Below the pieces are notes generated by a model. The model had not been told where the DNA came from and searched no databases. It was given only the letters and a program-made list of their open reading frames with translations. A stretch of 63,484 nt of DNA from Entophlyctis helioformis (lineage: Eukaryota; Chytridiomycota; Chytridiomycetes; Chytridiales; Chytriomycetaceae): contig JAHLKH010000163.1 of NCBI GenBank assembly GCA_025526915.1, forward strand, positions 1 through 63,484, in the 5' to 3' direction. Shown here piece after piece: positions 1 through 14,400 of the stretch (position 1 is its first letter; each line of letters begins with the position of its first letter). Made by a program: the position numbers and the translations under genes.

Positions 1-2294
1 GGACACGGTTACGGAGGGCAAAGAGTTTGCTCAGATACGCAGAGCGCCAAAAGTAGTACGTGAGAGCGCCGCCGACATGGACGCCCACGGGAAGATCGGC
101 AATGGCACGGTCGCCACCAATGTACCTGTTGATGCGTGCAAACAGTGTTGTGGTCAGCAGCCGAGTATTGACGATGGTGGTGGTGGTGGTCGTGGAGATG
201 AGAGAACACAGCATTGAAACGTACGCAAGAGTGCCGAGGTGGTCATAGTTGAAGGGGCCGAGCTTCTGCATGGTGGCCTGGACGGCTTCTGGTGAAGCGT
301 CCTCGAGCTTGCCCATCGTGTTGAACATGCGGGCCAGGTACCATCCCTGGCGACTTGCAACCTGGGCGGTCGGTGCCCATCTGGGTCACAGTGCACATGG
401 TCAGTCTGGGCTGACGGTGGCCATGCAAGACACGGCGCACGCACTTTGTGGCACTGGCATCGCCAAGAGCGAAAATGTCCTGCGTTCCTTTGACTAGCAA
501 GTAGTCGTCCACTACGATGCCGCGACTGGCGAAACAAGGCTAGGTGTTAGTTCAGTCGGCAAGCAGGAGCAGGAGCAACAGCATTTGCAGGCATAGCTTA
601 CCGCTGGGTCTGGAGGCCGGCAGGGAGCCGCTTGATCAGATCCTGCACAACAGGCCGGGCCGTGTTGCCTGTCGCCCACACGAGCAGGCCTGCATCCAGA
701 GTCGAGTTAGTGCCAACCCGACTGCCATCGTTGCCAAGCGTGCACAGGACCAATCCATCAACACTCGCCGTAAGGGATGGTCTGGAGGTTCTTGTTCGAG
801 TCCTGGACGACAATGTCGCGCTGGTTGACCTTTTTGACGGCGGTGTTGTTGAGGATCTCGACCTTGTTCTCGGCAAAGTGCTGCTCGGTGTACTCGATGA
901 GCTGCTTGGAGAACATGGGCAGCACGTGGGGCATGGCTTCGATGAGCGTGATGCGGAACTTGCCGGCGAGGTCGGGGTACCAGTCAAGCTGTGCAAGCCA
1001 AGCGAGTCAGTCGCGTGCGTGCTGGCAGGTGGATACTGCCAGTCCGAGCCGGCACTCACGAGATCGTCCTTTAGGAAATCGTGCAGCTCGGCAGCGTACT
1101 CCACGCCCGTGGGGCCGCCGCCAACGACGACCATGTGCAAGATGCGGCGGATTTCCTCTTCAGACTGTCCAGGGAAAGCAGCTGTTTCGAGGCAGTCCAT
1201 GAGACGCGTGCGGATCTTCTTGGCATCCCTGCGTGGCGGTAAAGTGTGCAGAGAGTCAGTGCTTGGATGCAAACGTCCCGTGAGCAGCGCCAGTGGATGG
1301 GCGAGGATCGACTTGCCATGCCTCCTTGAGGAAACAGGCGTGCTCGCGGACGCCTGGGATTCCAAACGTGGCATTCTCGGCACCACAGGCGACCACCAGG
1401 TAGTCGTAAGGGATCGTTTGCTGAGACACTTGGCCAGTAATCTCGGAGTTGTCTGTGGGCAGAGAGTGTGTGAGTGGAGTCAATCAAGAGATGTGGCAGA
1501 CGACGAATCGGGGGGCGGCGGTGGCGGCCAAAGGGCGTACCAGTGACAGCAAGCGTCTTTGCCTCTGGGTCGATGGATGTGCAGTCGCCCTCGACAAACA
1601 TGACCTCGCGCGTCTTGAAGCGCGTCAGGTAGCGGATGGGCTGCATGATGCTGCGCAGCTCGATCGTGCCGACGGTGCAGCTGGGAAGCAGCGGCGTGAA
1701 CAAAAAGTAGTTGCGCGGGCTGACCACGACCTGTCAGGGGAGGGAACGTCAGTGGACGGCCGGAGTTGTGTGTGGATGGGGCGGCGAGGCAGCACGATCG
1801 AGGCAGCACGATCGCAGGGACGTACGACGTTGTAGTTTTCCGTGTCGAGATCCTTGAGGAACGAGGTGGCGGCCCAGCCCGAGCCCAGGACGGCGAGTGT
1901 CTTCTTTGAGGGATCCCACGCGAACTGGGCGGGCGGGTGGCGGGCGACGTAGAGCTCTGTGGCGAGAGTGCAGTCTGTCAGTGGACGCATGCCAGTGCGC
2001 CAGTGCGTGCGCCAGTGCGTGCAGTAGCAGCAGCAGCAGAGAGGGCTCACCGTAGGCCGTGATGCCGGCGCCGGCCGCGAGGGCAGCGTAGAGGGACCAG
2101 CGCACGAGCCGCCACAGCAGCCTGGGCTTGCGCGGAGGTGGCGAGGCGCCGTCTGCCGCATCCGCATCCGCACCCGCACCCGCACCTGCAGCCGAGGCAA
2201 AGCGGCGAGTTGGTGCGCGGCGCACGAGGCCCGACGGCAGCGACGGCAGCGGGCGGGAAGGCAGCGGGCGGGAAGGCAGCGAGCGGGAAGGCAT
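1..2294 (-). CDS. NDE1: Type II (rotenone-insensitive) NADH:ubiquinone oxidoreductase, mitochondrial, 3' end cut
   Basis: Single-subunit flavoprotein that passes electrons from NADH to ubiquinone without pumping protons, at the mitochondrial inner membrane. Ten exons read on the minus strand: 2294-2051, 1956-1826, 1730-1541, 1452-1317, 1228-1060, 988-763, 689-602, 525-445, 380-225 and 125-<1; all phases agree. The N-terminus is Arg/Ser-rich (RRAPTRRFAS), typical of a mitochondrial presequence, followed by one membrane segment. Both Rossmann folds are visible: VLGSGWAATSF for FAD and VVVGGGPTGVEYAAEL for NADH. Also seen are the family blocks VSPRNYFLFTPLLPS, LLVWATGN, DIFALGDASATKWAPTAQVA and, at the window edge, YYFWRSAYLSKLFALRNRV. 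About 515 residues are present; only the last few tens are missing. No EF-hand insertion is seen. Intron 4 is GC-AG (GCAAGT donor). External (NDE) or internal (NDI) facing cannot be decided. ATG 2294 was chosen because the upstream in-frame codon at 2309 is GTG. Confidence 0.93.
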
Positions 2295-2867
2295 GCCGGC
2301 CAGGCGCACGGCCAGGGCAGCACGCTGTGCGTGGCCTGTGCGTGGCTCTGTGCGTGGCAGGCGGCCGCAGCGCAGCGAGACAGGACGGGCATTCTGCGGG
2401 ATCTGTCGAGCAAGTAAGCAGCCGAGCAGGCGAGCACGATCTGTCGAGCAAGCACGATCTTATCGGGCAAGGCACAACCACGGCCAGCCAGCCACGGCCA
2501 GCCAGCCACGGCCAGCCAGCCACGGCCAGCCAGCCATCTTGCCGCGGCCATCCGCGCGGATCGCTTGTCCGACAACACCGGCCGTTTGATCCTCGTTTGA
2601 AACCCGTTTGATCCTCGTTTCGTCCTTTTGTTGTTCCGCCCCGGGTTTCTCCGCGTCGCCGGCCGTGACTCGATTTCTCAGTCGACTCGAATTGTTCGGT
2701 CGACTCGAATTGTCGGAGACTTTCTGCTGTGGCCAATCGGCGTGCTTCACGTGACTCTGAAGAAAAAACGTCGCCCTGCGACATCGGCCGGCGACCGTGC
2801 TCAAGAGCAACGGGCCGCCCGCCGTCTTTCCACTCTTCCACCCACTAACCCCCCTCCATCCGTCAAC
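2295..2867. promoter_or_regulatory. Divergent intergenic/promoter region between NDE1 and RPL10
   Basis: 573 bp separate the two start codons, which point away from each other, so both promoters must lie here. The RPL10-proximal part (about 2580-2860) is less GC-rich, with repeated TCGTTT, TTTGATCC and GACTCGAATTGT words and a pyrimidine-rich run just before the ATG, as is common for ribosomal protein genes. The NDE1-proximal part holds a four-copy 14-mer tandem repeat. No TATA box was recognised. Confidence 0.55.
2479..2534. repeat. Tandem repeat, 4 x 14 bp
   Basis: Four perfect copies of CACGGCCAGCCAGC lie head to tail between NDE1 and RPL10. A short imperfect repeat of ACGATCTGTCGAGCA-like words precedes it (about 2430-2462). 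No function is evident. Confidence 0.9.
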
Positions 2868-4248
<1,381 letters not shown>

Positions 4249-4370
4249 GCGTGCGTGTCGGAACCCGTCTGCCGGTCCGTCGTGGGCGGTGACGATGGCG
4301 CCTGTTGTTGTTGGCTCTGTGGCTGCTCCCTGGCCATGCGAGACAATGAAGCCAAGCCTTGTTGATGCAT

Positions 4371-4441
4371 CTATCTGTGTCTATTGGTATCGATATCTCT
4401 ATCGATATCGGTCAATATCTCTATTGATATCGATATCCACT
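4371..4441. repeat. AT-rich tract of overlapping GATATC palindromes
   Basis: The short gap between the RPL10 stop and the MED7 start (4249-4450) contains repeated TATCGATATC / ATATCTCTATTGATATC words that can fold into hairpins, about 10-80 nt before the MED7 start. It may be the RPL10 3' end or the MED7 promoter; the sequence does not decide. Confidence 0.6.
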
Positions 4442-4450
4442 GGTTGAACG

Positions 4451-4681
4451 ATGATTGCACAAGCAGGGCCACAGGGGCCACAGGGGCCGCAGGGGCCGCA
4501 GGAGCTGAGCGCCGCGTACCCAGCGCCGCCAGCGTTCTACCGGCGCTACACGGACGAGGCGCTGGCGGGAGAGGGCGGCGGTGCGGCACGGCTGCAGCCC
4601 CCGGCGCCCGTGAGCGAGCCGCTGCTTGTGTTTGGGTCGGTGCTGGACGTGAGTGTCTGGTTGAGAGTGTCTGGTTGAGAG

Positions 4682-4712
<31 letters not shown>

Positions 4713-5356
4713 GTCTGTCTGTCTGTGACTGGCTGACTATGGCTGACTATGGCTGACTATGGCTGGCAGGTGGCTGCGGGCATCCCGCCGCTGGACGGCC
4801 TGCTTGACCTGGCAGCAGCCTCGACAGCCTCGACAGCAGACCCGGCAGCAGACCCGGCAGCAGCCCCAGGAGACCCGGCAGCTGGCAAGGCATCGCAGCT
4901 CACGCGCCTCAACCACTCGCTGCTCGTCAACTTTCTCGAGCTGCTGGTTCTGCTGGTCCACGAGCCGTCCAACGTGCGTGTGCTGCTGGCTCTCTCCGTG
5001 ATGCCTTGCATCTCGCTGACACTCGGCTGCACTCACTTTGCTTGCTCCGTCCGCCAGGCGCAGTACAAGATCGAGCATATCCGCCGCCTTCTGCTGCACC
5101 TGCACCAGCTGCTCAACGAGTACAGGCCCCACCAGGTGCGTCTCGTTGTCGTCTCGTTGTCGTCTGCCTCTGCCAACTGACCGACCAGCACGCCGACCGA
5201 CACGCCCAGGCCCGAGACACGCTCGCAGTCATGATGCGTGAGCAGATCCACAGGAGACGCGAAACGACCCGTGCCCTGCGTGCCCAGATGGACCACTGCC
5301 GCGCGGTTGCTGCCTCGCTCGACTCGCCAGCCGCCGTCCTGCCCTCCCAGTCATAG
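4451..5356 (+). CDS. MED7: Mediator complex subunit 7
   Basis: Subunit of the Mediator middle module, which links transcription factors to RNA polymerase II in the nucleus. Four exons, 4451-4648, 4770-4973, 5058-5135 and 5210-5356, all phase 0, give 208 residues. The family blocks are in order: a short proline-rich N-terminus with FYRRYTDE, then [11 protein letters not shown], then [19 protein letters not shown], then [28 protein letters not shown] and [21 protein letters not shown] is diagnostic. The middle exon carries an expansion rich in Ala/Asp/Pro/Ser/Thr. Intron 1 holds (CTGT)n and four GGCTGACTAT copies that run up to the acceptor. The start lies only 202 bp after the RPL10 stop on the same strand. 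Confidence 0.93.
4683..4767. repeat. Microsatellite in MED7 intron 1
   Basis: A (CTGT)n tract about 40 bp long is followed by four copies of GGCTGACTAT, the last merging with the splice acceptor CTGGCAG. Confidence 0.85.
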
Positions 5357-5477
5357 CCGCTGCCCCCACTGTCCCGCTATTCCACCACCAATCAATGAAC
5401 ATACCCCGCCATTGTCATTCTTTCGTCCGCCTTGTAAATAGTCTGGTCCGCGTTCCTTGCCGACTCGACCGTCAGCC

Positions 5478-8400
5478 ATGTCAGCCTCGCCATCACAGAG
5501 CCCCATCCTCACGCGTCTGTCCGGCACGCTCGACCCGGCCTTGGCCACGGAAGCCGCGCTCGCCACCACCAGCGACAACACCACCACCAGTGACAACACC
5601 AACAACACCAACAGCAACCCTCCCGTCACCATCACATCGCCTCTCGACGCCCTCGACCCCGAGACGCACACGGCTGCAATCATCGTCAACAATGGCCACC
5701 AAGAAGAGATGATGACGATGATGACGACCTCTCTGAAGTTCGCTTCGGAATGGATCCGCTCGACCCGTCAGACCTGGAGCCGTTCCCAAGCTCGCGCTCA
5801 ACACGCACCTCCCGCTCATCCCGTGTCTCTGAAACCGCAGCACAACCACTCGACGCACTCTCACCTGTCCCGGCGCGACCATCCGTCGCGGCCAGCCTCC
5901 CAGATGCGCTGTCCAATCTCACGACTGCTGATGATTCCGGCCATGTTGTTACCGTCGCGCTCGACTCGCTCAGTGTTTTCGGCGACGCCGCTCGTCCTGC
6001 TGGCCAGGCTGCGCAGCTTGGCAACAACGACCTGCAGACTCGCGACCAGCAAGATCCCGCAGAACGCATGCAGATCATCTCGCTAGCTCCGGCTAGCGAC
6101 ACTGACGACCCTGCCGGTGACGATCAGATACTCAGCAGATCCAGCAGGTCCAGCAGATCCACCAGCGAGAGGCGATCGGGTCGTGGCAATCCAATCGACG
6201 GTCGTGGCGATGATGGCGGTGGCGGTGACGACGACGAAAACGCAAATGCTGGGAGCATCAGCAGCATCAAGAGCATCCGGCGTTTTGTGACGCGCAGCAA
6301 GGATGGCGTGTCCACGGACAACCTCGCTAGCGATGACAACGGCGTCGACCTTGTGGATACAACCAGGTTCGAGGTTTTAAAGGACAAGAGCAGCGATCGG
6401 GCGGGAATTGCCGAGGACGAGCCAGCCACCACTGGCGTAGTGCGCGATGCCATGTCGGTGCGATCAGTCTACGAAGGTAACCAGAATGTGCATCATCGTT
6501 CGAATCCGTTCATGGCGCGAGTCGAGGCTGATCCACGGCACTCTTGCAGCACTCGTGGTCGAAGAGCAGGTGCAGCCCAAATACGTTTCAGATGTGCTGC
6601 TGAGAGGCCCGGGCTTCTCCATTGAAGACATCTCATTCGCAGAACACGACGATGGTATGTGCGCGTCTGTTGGCCGTGCTGCCAGCGCCAAATGCCTAAC
6701 CGCCGCTTGGACAGTCGAGCCCTTGACAGTCGAGCCTGCAGGTGCACGCGACGGTGGTGCACGCGACAGCGAGTCCCTCTACCACCACAGGCGGGCGAGC
6801 ACAGAGGGCGGCACCTCTGAAATGGCGTCATCGGACGATGATGATCCAGCTGCGCTAGAGCTGCAACCATGGGCACCGCAGAGCGCGCTGATCCCCGAGG
6901 AAATGGCCACGGCCCTGAAGGAAGACCCGTATCCCGGCAGTAGCGCCGCCGATGCTGAAACGGATGAGTCGCAAACGCCGACCGTCGCAAGCCACGCTTC
7001 AAACGATCAACACTCGCCGAGTCGGATGGCAGAAACTGCCAGCCACGAAACACCTCGGCCATCGCACGCCCAGGCAGAGACGCCGCAGCAGGCAGCATCG
7101 CGGCCGCAGTCGATGCAGGAATCCGTGCACGAGTCTATCCACTCATCCGAGCATGCATCGGAGCAGGTATCTGTGCAGCAATCCGCCAACAGCGTCAACG
7201 CGTCCCAGCCAGTCGATCCCACACGAGAATTGGCAGACCCAGCTGAGCCTGTGGTAAAGCCGCAGCAGGTCATCGAGGCAGGCGTCATGCTCGTCGTGGT
7301 GACGGCATACCACGCACAGGACCTGGACGAGCTCGAGCTCGAGGTTGGCGACCTGATCGAGCTGGACATGACCCCTGCGTCGGATGAAGAGTATTGGTGG
7401 AAGGGCACAAATCGCTCGTGGGGCAAGTTCAACGGGCAGCAGGGATTCTTTCCCAAACTGGCAGTGCGGCTCGAGAGCGATCCCGATCATCCCATTGGCG
7501 GGGACAAGACGTCAGACCAGGCTGCCGATGCCCGGTCGGAGCAGGCTGCTGGAAACACGAGCGCTAGCCAGGCATCAAACGGATCGTGGATGGTGCACAT
7601 GGGCGTGTCGGCACCGGCGTTGATGCACTCGGCTCAAGAAACATCGGGGACAGACCTCGACGCATCCAGCCACACGGATGGCCCGACGCCAGCCGAACAC
7701 GAATCCTCAGACCCCGTTGATCAGAGCCAGTTGGTGTGTCCCGATCCCGTCCCGCCCGGCACCAAGGTCGTCGTCAAGTACCCGTACGAGCCGACAAAGT
7801 CCGACGAGCTGGAACTCAAGGTCGGCGAGCTGGTCGTCGTCATGGAAGCCCCACAAGGCGGGTGGTGGAAAGGCATGAAGGGACTGGACGAAAAGTCGCC
7901 CAAGACCGGCTGGTTCCCTGCAACGCTCATCATCGTGTCCGTCGATGATCCGCCAGGTGGCAGTGCCGGCACATCCAAAAAGAACACGCCATCGCACCAG
8001 GTCGGCGCGTCGGCCCGGCGGTCGTCCAACAAACAGACACCCCAGTCGAGCGCGCAGGACGAGGCGAGCGACACTGTCGACGTGTCGCCTGAGCAGCAAC
8101 GCAAAGGCGTATCGTGGCTGCGGCGGCTGGGTCCCCATTCAACAAAATCCAAGGAGAAGGACAAGGAAAAGGACCGGCGCAAGAGGTCAACGTCAGCGCC
8201 ACTGGCACCAGCGCCGATCGTGTCCGCACCCATGTCGGTTGTCATTCCTGCCATTCCCAGCACTGCAAGTGCCGTGTCGACATCAACAGCCACGGCACTT
8301 TCGCCCGCAGTCGATTCCGCCAAAACGGATCTCTCCTCTGCAAAGACGGCGACAGCGACTGCCCTTGAACCCGAGGTGGACACGGATGCAGACGCGCTCA

Positions 8401-11400
8401 TTGCCGCGCTCGAAGCCTCAGCTGCATCGTCCTCGTCGTTCACCGAGAACCCGCCTGCCGACCATCGGCAACAGCAGCAGCACCATCCGTCGCCGCTGTC
8501 GCTCGACGTGTCCATGGCAGCCGGCAAGCCCGTGCAAGACACGGATCTAGCACAATCCAGCACATACGTCTCGCCCAACAGCATCCCGTTCCCGTCGTCT
8601 GCGTCGACACGTGCATCCGTATCAACACGGCCAATTAGCAGTCTCGACTCTGAGGCAAACGACCGCCCGAGCGTGTCAAGCATATCAGAGGACATTGGGC
8701 CCCACAGGCGATCCGTCAGCGAGCCGCCACGTCCGCGCATCAGTCTTGTCGGCGACGACGGCATGATGTCGCCACTCGATACACCAACAGGCGGCCGGCC
8801 CTCGGTGACCACCGGCGGCCACGACTCGGTCATCCGCCGATCGTCAACCATCCGTCCCGTGTCCACGTACGGCGCCAAAACATCCGCCAACATCCGCGCA
8901 ACGATGCTGTTTCAGGGCGGTGCGTACAACCCCGCCGATCTCTTGCGCGGCGCATCGCCCGAGAAATGGCAGGACCGTGTCGGTGAGGCGTACGCGGCGT
9001 CGCTCGGGCCCAACGACAAGAAGCGGCTCGCGGCCACCTGGGAGCTGCTGCAGACGGAGCGCGACTATGTGCGCGACCTGGCCGTCATCATCGAGGTGTT
9101 TGTCAAGCCCATGATGAACCTCAAGACCGTGCCCAGCAAGATCCTCGTGAGCGTGTTTGCCAACCTGGAGCAGATCCTCAACGTCAATGCGGATTTCCTC
9201 AACCAGCTCGAGATTGTCGATGATCTGACCAATGTCAAGGCGTATGCCGACGCATTCATTACCACGGTAAACCTAGGGTGCGTGGCTGTGCGCGAGATTC
9301 GACGGGCTGCTCACCACGCTGCTTGCACGACAGGGCGAGCGGTTCCTGTGCTACATCCCGTTCTGCGCAAACCAGAACGCGACCCTGTCCAAGCTGCAGA
9401 GCACCATCAACTCCAAGCCCGAGCTGCGCGCGTTTGTCGACGACGCCAACAAGAACCCGCTCCTGCGCCAGATGGATCTGGCCGGCTTTCTCATCAAGCC
9501 TGTGCAGCGCATCTGCAAGTACCCACTGCTTCTGCGCGTGAGTAGCCAGCACCGTGATGGTTTCAGCGGACACATTTGCATACCAGATTGACATGGCTAG
9601 TATCGACTGACATTTGCACAACCAGGAAATCGTCAAGCTGACCGACGCATCGCATCCAGACCACTCGGAGCTGCAGCGTGCCCTGGAACGCATGCAGCGT
9701 GTCGTGAGCACCGTCAACGAGTCTGCGCGCAGGATGAACGGCATGAAGCTCATCATTGACGTTCAGGGCCGATTCTCCGAGGTATGCACTCTGCCCATCC
9801 ATCACATTGTCACTCGCTGACACGCACTGACACGCCTCTTGCGACGTGCAGAAAATCAACATTGCCAACCCAAACCGGTTCCTCGTCAGAGAAGACGTCA
9901 TCCACGTCATGTTCAGCGGGTACAAAAAGGCCCGCAAGCTGTTCCTGTTCAACGATCTCATGATCCTGGCCAGAAAAGACTGGCGAGACAAGAACCATGT
10001 GATTGAAAAGTCGCCGCTCAAGGACATTCGCGTGTGCGAGATTGTCGAAAACGGCGCTGCACTTGGTACGCATGCCATCAGCATGTCCTGTGTCCAGCCC
10101 CCGACTCACACTCCTCATCCGGCTGCAGACAGTGCCGTGACCACCACAATGCTCGAGCTCGAGATCCTGCCCACCAGCGAGTTTGACCCGCCCAATCGCT
10201 ACGTGCTTGCTGCCACCAACATCCAGGAAAAGACGTCGTGGCTCGAGGCGTACAAGTCGCTTGCAAAGCACACGGTCAAGTCCAAGCAGCTGTCTGAAGT
10301 CGCCATGACGTCATCGACACGCGAAGTGGGAGACGACGAGGACGGAGCCAGTGCAGCCGAGCGGCGCGCGCAAGAATCGCAGCCATCCACGCAGTCGCCG
10401 CAGCAGTCGACATGGATGCCGTCGTTCCGCAGAGAAAAGACGGCAGAGGACGAGGAAGAGATCCAGGACGCCGTGTCCAAGGCGCTTGCTTCCAAGACGG
10501 CAGACTTTGAGACCAAGTTCCGGTCGCTCGAGCAACAGGTGGCGGCCACCAACCAGACCATCCAAGACCTGACGGCCAGCCTCAAAGACCGCGAGTCGCA
10601 ACTCGCTGAGCGCGATGCGGTACTCGCACAGTTCAAGACGCAGGCAGAGGCCGCTGCTGTCGAGATAAAAGCACGAGACGACAAGCTCGCCGAGAGCGTC
10701 AAGAAGCTGCAAGCGGCAGAAGAAACTGCTTGGGAGACGTCGCTGAAAATCGCCGAGCTCGAGGCCGGTGTGCGCTCGACCAAGGAGCAGGTCCTCCAGC
10801 GCGATCGTGCGGCCGACGAGTTCAAGGCATCATTGGCTGCCAAAACGGCAGAGGCAGCCGGGCAGGCGAGTCTGATAGAGAGTCTCCATGCGACGGTGGC
10901 ACAGACCAAGGCGGTGCTGAATGACCGCAGTGCCGAGCTGGCGGCTGCTCAAGAGCGGATTGCCAAGACAGACGCACTGCTGCTCGATCGCAACCAGACG
11001 CTTGCGTCGACACAAGAGACAGTCGCCATGCTCGAGACGCGCGTGGCTGGTCTGCAGGCGGACTTGGATGCGCGCGCCAAGGAGATTGCCCTGGCGACAG
11101 ACAAGCTTGATGCTGCGTCCGCCACCATTGCGCAGCAGGCTCAGGAGATTGAGCAAACGCTCGAGACGCTGAGCCAGACTCGGCAGACTGTGGCTGAGCG
11201 TGATGCCCAGGTCGACACGCTCAAGAGCACCGTTCGCGACCGTGATGTGCAGATTGCGTCTCTGCAGACCGTTGTCGCTGATCGCGACACGTCCGTCCAG
11301 AGTCTGCAGGGGACTGTTCGCGACCGGGATGGCGTGATTGCTGGGCTGCAGGGTGCCGTGCGTGACCTCGAGTCCAAGGCTGCTGGACTGCAGCAGTTGC

Positions 11401-14400
11401 TCTCGGCGGCGGTCGACAAGACTGCCGTCAGGGAAGCCAGCATCCGCGATCTCGAGAGCCAAGTGGAGCAGGCACAAACCGCCATTCGCGATCGGGTAAG
11501 TGTCGTGCGAGCCGAGTGTTCACACGCACGGCGTTGCTCAGGATTACTGACGCGGTGCAACCAACCATGCACGTGCAGGACGCCAAGATCGACAGTCTGG
11601 ACCGCCAGGCCAAGGAAAGCCGCACCAAGCTGGCCGAGACCGAGACGGCGCTCCACGCCATGCAGCAGCGCCATATGCAAAAGGAGCTGCTGGCAACCGA
11701 CCTCGAGACGGCCATCAAGGAAACCAAAATCAAGGTCGGCGAGCTGCAGGTCGAGTGCACAAGTTTGCAGTCCAAGCTCGCGCAAAAAGAGTCCAAGCTG
11801 AGCGATGCCGAGCGCGAATTCCGCGACTACAAGGCACGGCTGGCCGACACGGAGACGTCGTTTGCGACGCTGCAGCAAAAGTACACTGCCAGGGACGCCA
11901 AGCTCGCCGAGACCGAGACGCAGCTGAGCAACCTCCAGTCGGCGCACTCGCAGCTCAAGCAGCGCCATGCAGAGACCGAGCAGACGCTCATGGCGACGCA
12001 GACCAAGTGCGTGGAACAGAGCGCCAAGATCAAAAAGGCAGAGGGCTTGTTGTCGGCGGCATCGTCGACGCGGCAGGCCCTCGAGCAGAAGACGGCCGAG
12101 CTCAAGGGCCAGCTGACGATGCTGCAGGAAACGACAGCCAGGCTGGAGCGCGAGCGCAAAGACCTGACCAACGAGACCGAGAACCAGAGCCACGAGATCG
12201 CGTCGCTCACGCGCGAGGTGCGGCAGCTGCGCGAGACGATCAAGGACAGCAAGAGCGAGGCCGAAAAGGCGGAAAACCAGCGGGCGGCGAGTCTGAGAGA
12301 TGCGGCGCGCGAGCTGGGCATGGTCGAGGACAAGTGGAAGTCGATGCTGGAAAAGGAAAAGCGCGAGCGCTCGGCCGAGGTGGCTGCGCATTCCGCCGAG
12401 TACCAGGCATACAAGGTGTCGACGGCGTCCGAGCTCAGCCGGCTCAAGGCCGAGGGCGACTCGCAGGCCAAGCAGATCACCAAGGACTATGAGGAGCGGC
12501 TCGCCAAGTTGCGCGAGCAGCTCGAGTCGCGGCTGGACCAAGTCCGCAGCAGCCTGGAGCACGAAAAGGAGACGGCGCTGGCCAAGGCCGACGACGACAA
12601 GAAGGAGCAGGTACAGCGGCTCACGGCTGCGCTGGAGGCGGCCAAATCCAAGAGCCAGCAGACGTCCGAGTCGCTCAAGCGCATGCTGCAAGAGGCACAC
12701 GACAAGATCAAGGAACGCGACCAGACACTGGCGGCCAAGGAAGAGACGATCAAGGCCAAAGAGGTCGATCTCGTCCGTCTCGCCATGGAGGCCAAGCAGC
12801 TGGCAGCCGACCTGTCGCGGGTGTCCAGCGCATCCGAGGCGAGCCGCAACCAGTACCGCAACATGGTGGACGATCTCGAAAAGGCTCTGCAGGACAAGCA
12901 CCTGGCCATCACGCGCAAGGATGCCGAGCTGGACGACTTGTCGCGCAAGCTCGTCCAAGCCAACGAGCGCGGCGACGAGCTCGAGCAGACGCTGGGCCGC
13001 CTTACGCGCGATCTGGACGAGCGGCGACGCATGCACGAGGACACGATCGACCAGGCACACGAGGCGGAGAATACGATCCGCGCCGAGCTCACGGCCACCA
13101 AGCAGCGGCTGCAGCAGGCCGAGGCTGCATGCCGAGACCTGACGAGCCAGCTCGAGACGGCCAAGATCACCGTCGGCGATCTGGAAGAGGGATCGCGGCG
13201 GCTGCTGATGGAGCATGGCCAGGTCAAGGAGACGGCCGCCATGCTGTCGCAGCAGGTGTCGCAGATGACCACCGAGATCCAGCGGCTGCAAGTGCACGTG
13301 CGCGACCTGTCCGACTCGCTCGACCACAAGATGCAAGAGTCGATGGCGCTGGCAGCGAGCGAGGCGAGTCTCAAGGAGACCGTGCGGCGCAAGGAAGAGG
13401 TCGTGCATGAGACGACGCTGCGTGCTGAGCGGTCCGAGCTGCGCGTGGGCGAGCTGGAGCGGACTGTACGGACACTCGAGGCGGAGATGGCGGGCGTACG
13501 CGAGTCGTTCAAGGCGCAGCTGGCTGAGGCCAAGGAGCGGGCCCGCCAGTCCGAGGCGGATGCACAGAAGCGCTTTGAGAACGAGATGGAGATGCTGCGC
13601 GTGCGGCACGCGGCCGACTTGAGCGATCGGCTGGCGCGTGCACAGGACGCCAGAGCTGAGGCGGTTGCCAAGGCGGAGCGCGACGCCGACAGTCTTGCAA
13701 AGCAGAAGGAGGCGGAAAAGGCTGTGCTGGCCAAGCGCGTCCAGGAGCTCGAGGCGGAGCTGGGCGAGCTGCTCGAGACCAAGACGCAGCTCGAGGGGCA
13801 CGTGAGCGAAACACAGCTGCACCACGAGACGCTCATGGGCGAGCTGGAGGACAAGGCCAAGCAGCTGATCCAGGCCAAGAAGCGCATCAAGCAGGCCGAG
13901 ACCGAGATGGCCGGGCTTCGCGAGCGTGTGCAGCAGATGACGGCTGTGCGCGACGAGATGGCCGGGCAGTACCGCGACCTGTTCGCCGACGACCAGCAGG
14001 TGCGCGACGACCTGAGCAAAGCACGCGTCGAGATGGACGCGCTGCACGCGCGGCTGGGCAGTCTGCAGTCGCAGCTGGAGACGCATGCACAGGTGGACAA
14101 GACGCTCAAGAGCACGCAGGCCGAGCTGGAGCAGATGACCAAGGGACGCAAGCAGGCCGAGGCGAGTCTGGCGGCGTCGCACAAGGCGACAGCGCAGCAC
14201 ATCAAGCAGCTCGCGAGCGTGCAGATGACGCTCAACGAAGTCTCCAAGCTGGTGGGCGTGCCGGCCTTTTGGACCAGCGACGAGCTGCTCGAGATCCCTG
14301 CCAAGTCGGCCAAGGAGAGCCGCAAAGGCGGCACCATTTCAGTGCGGCTCATGGACAATGCGTACCTGGTGCGGATTGTCAGCGCCGTGAGCGAGACGGT

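Noticed and set aside
4371..4441. Replication origin suggested by the AT-rich GATATC palindromes
   Set aside because: No consensus is defined for such a fungus; AT-rich palindromes between closely spaced genes do not suffice.
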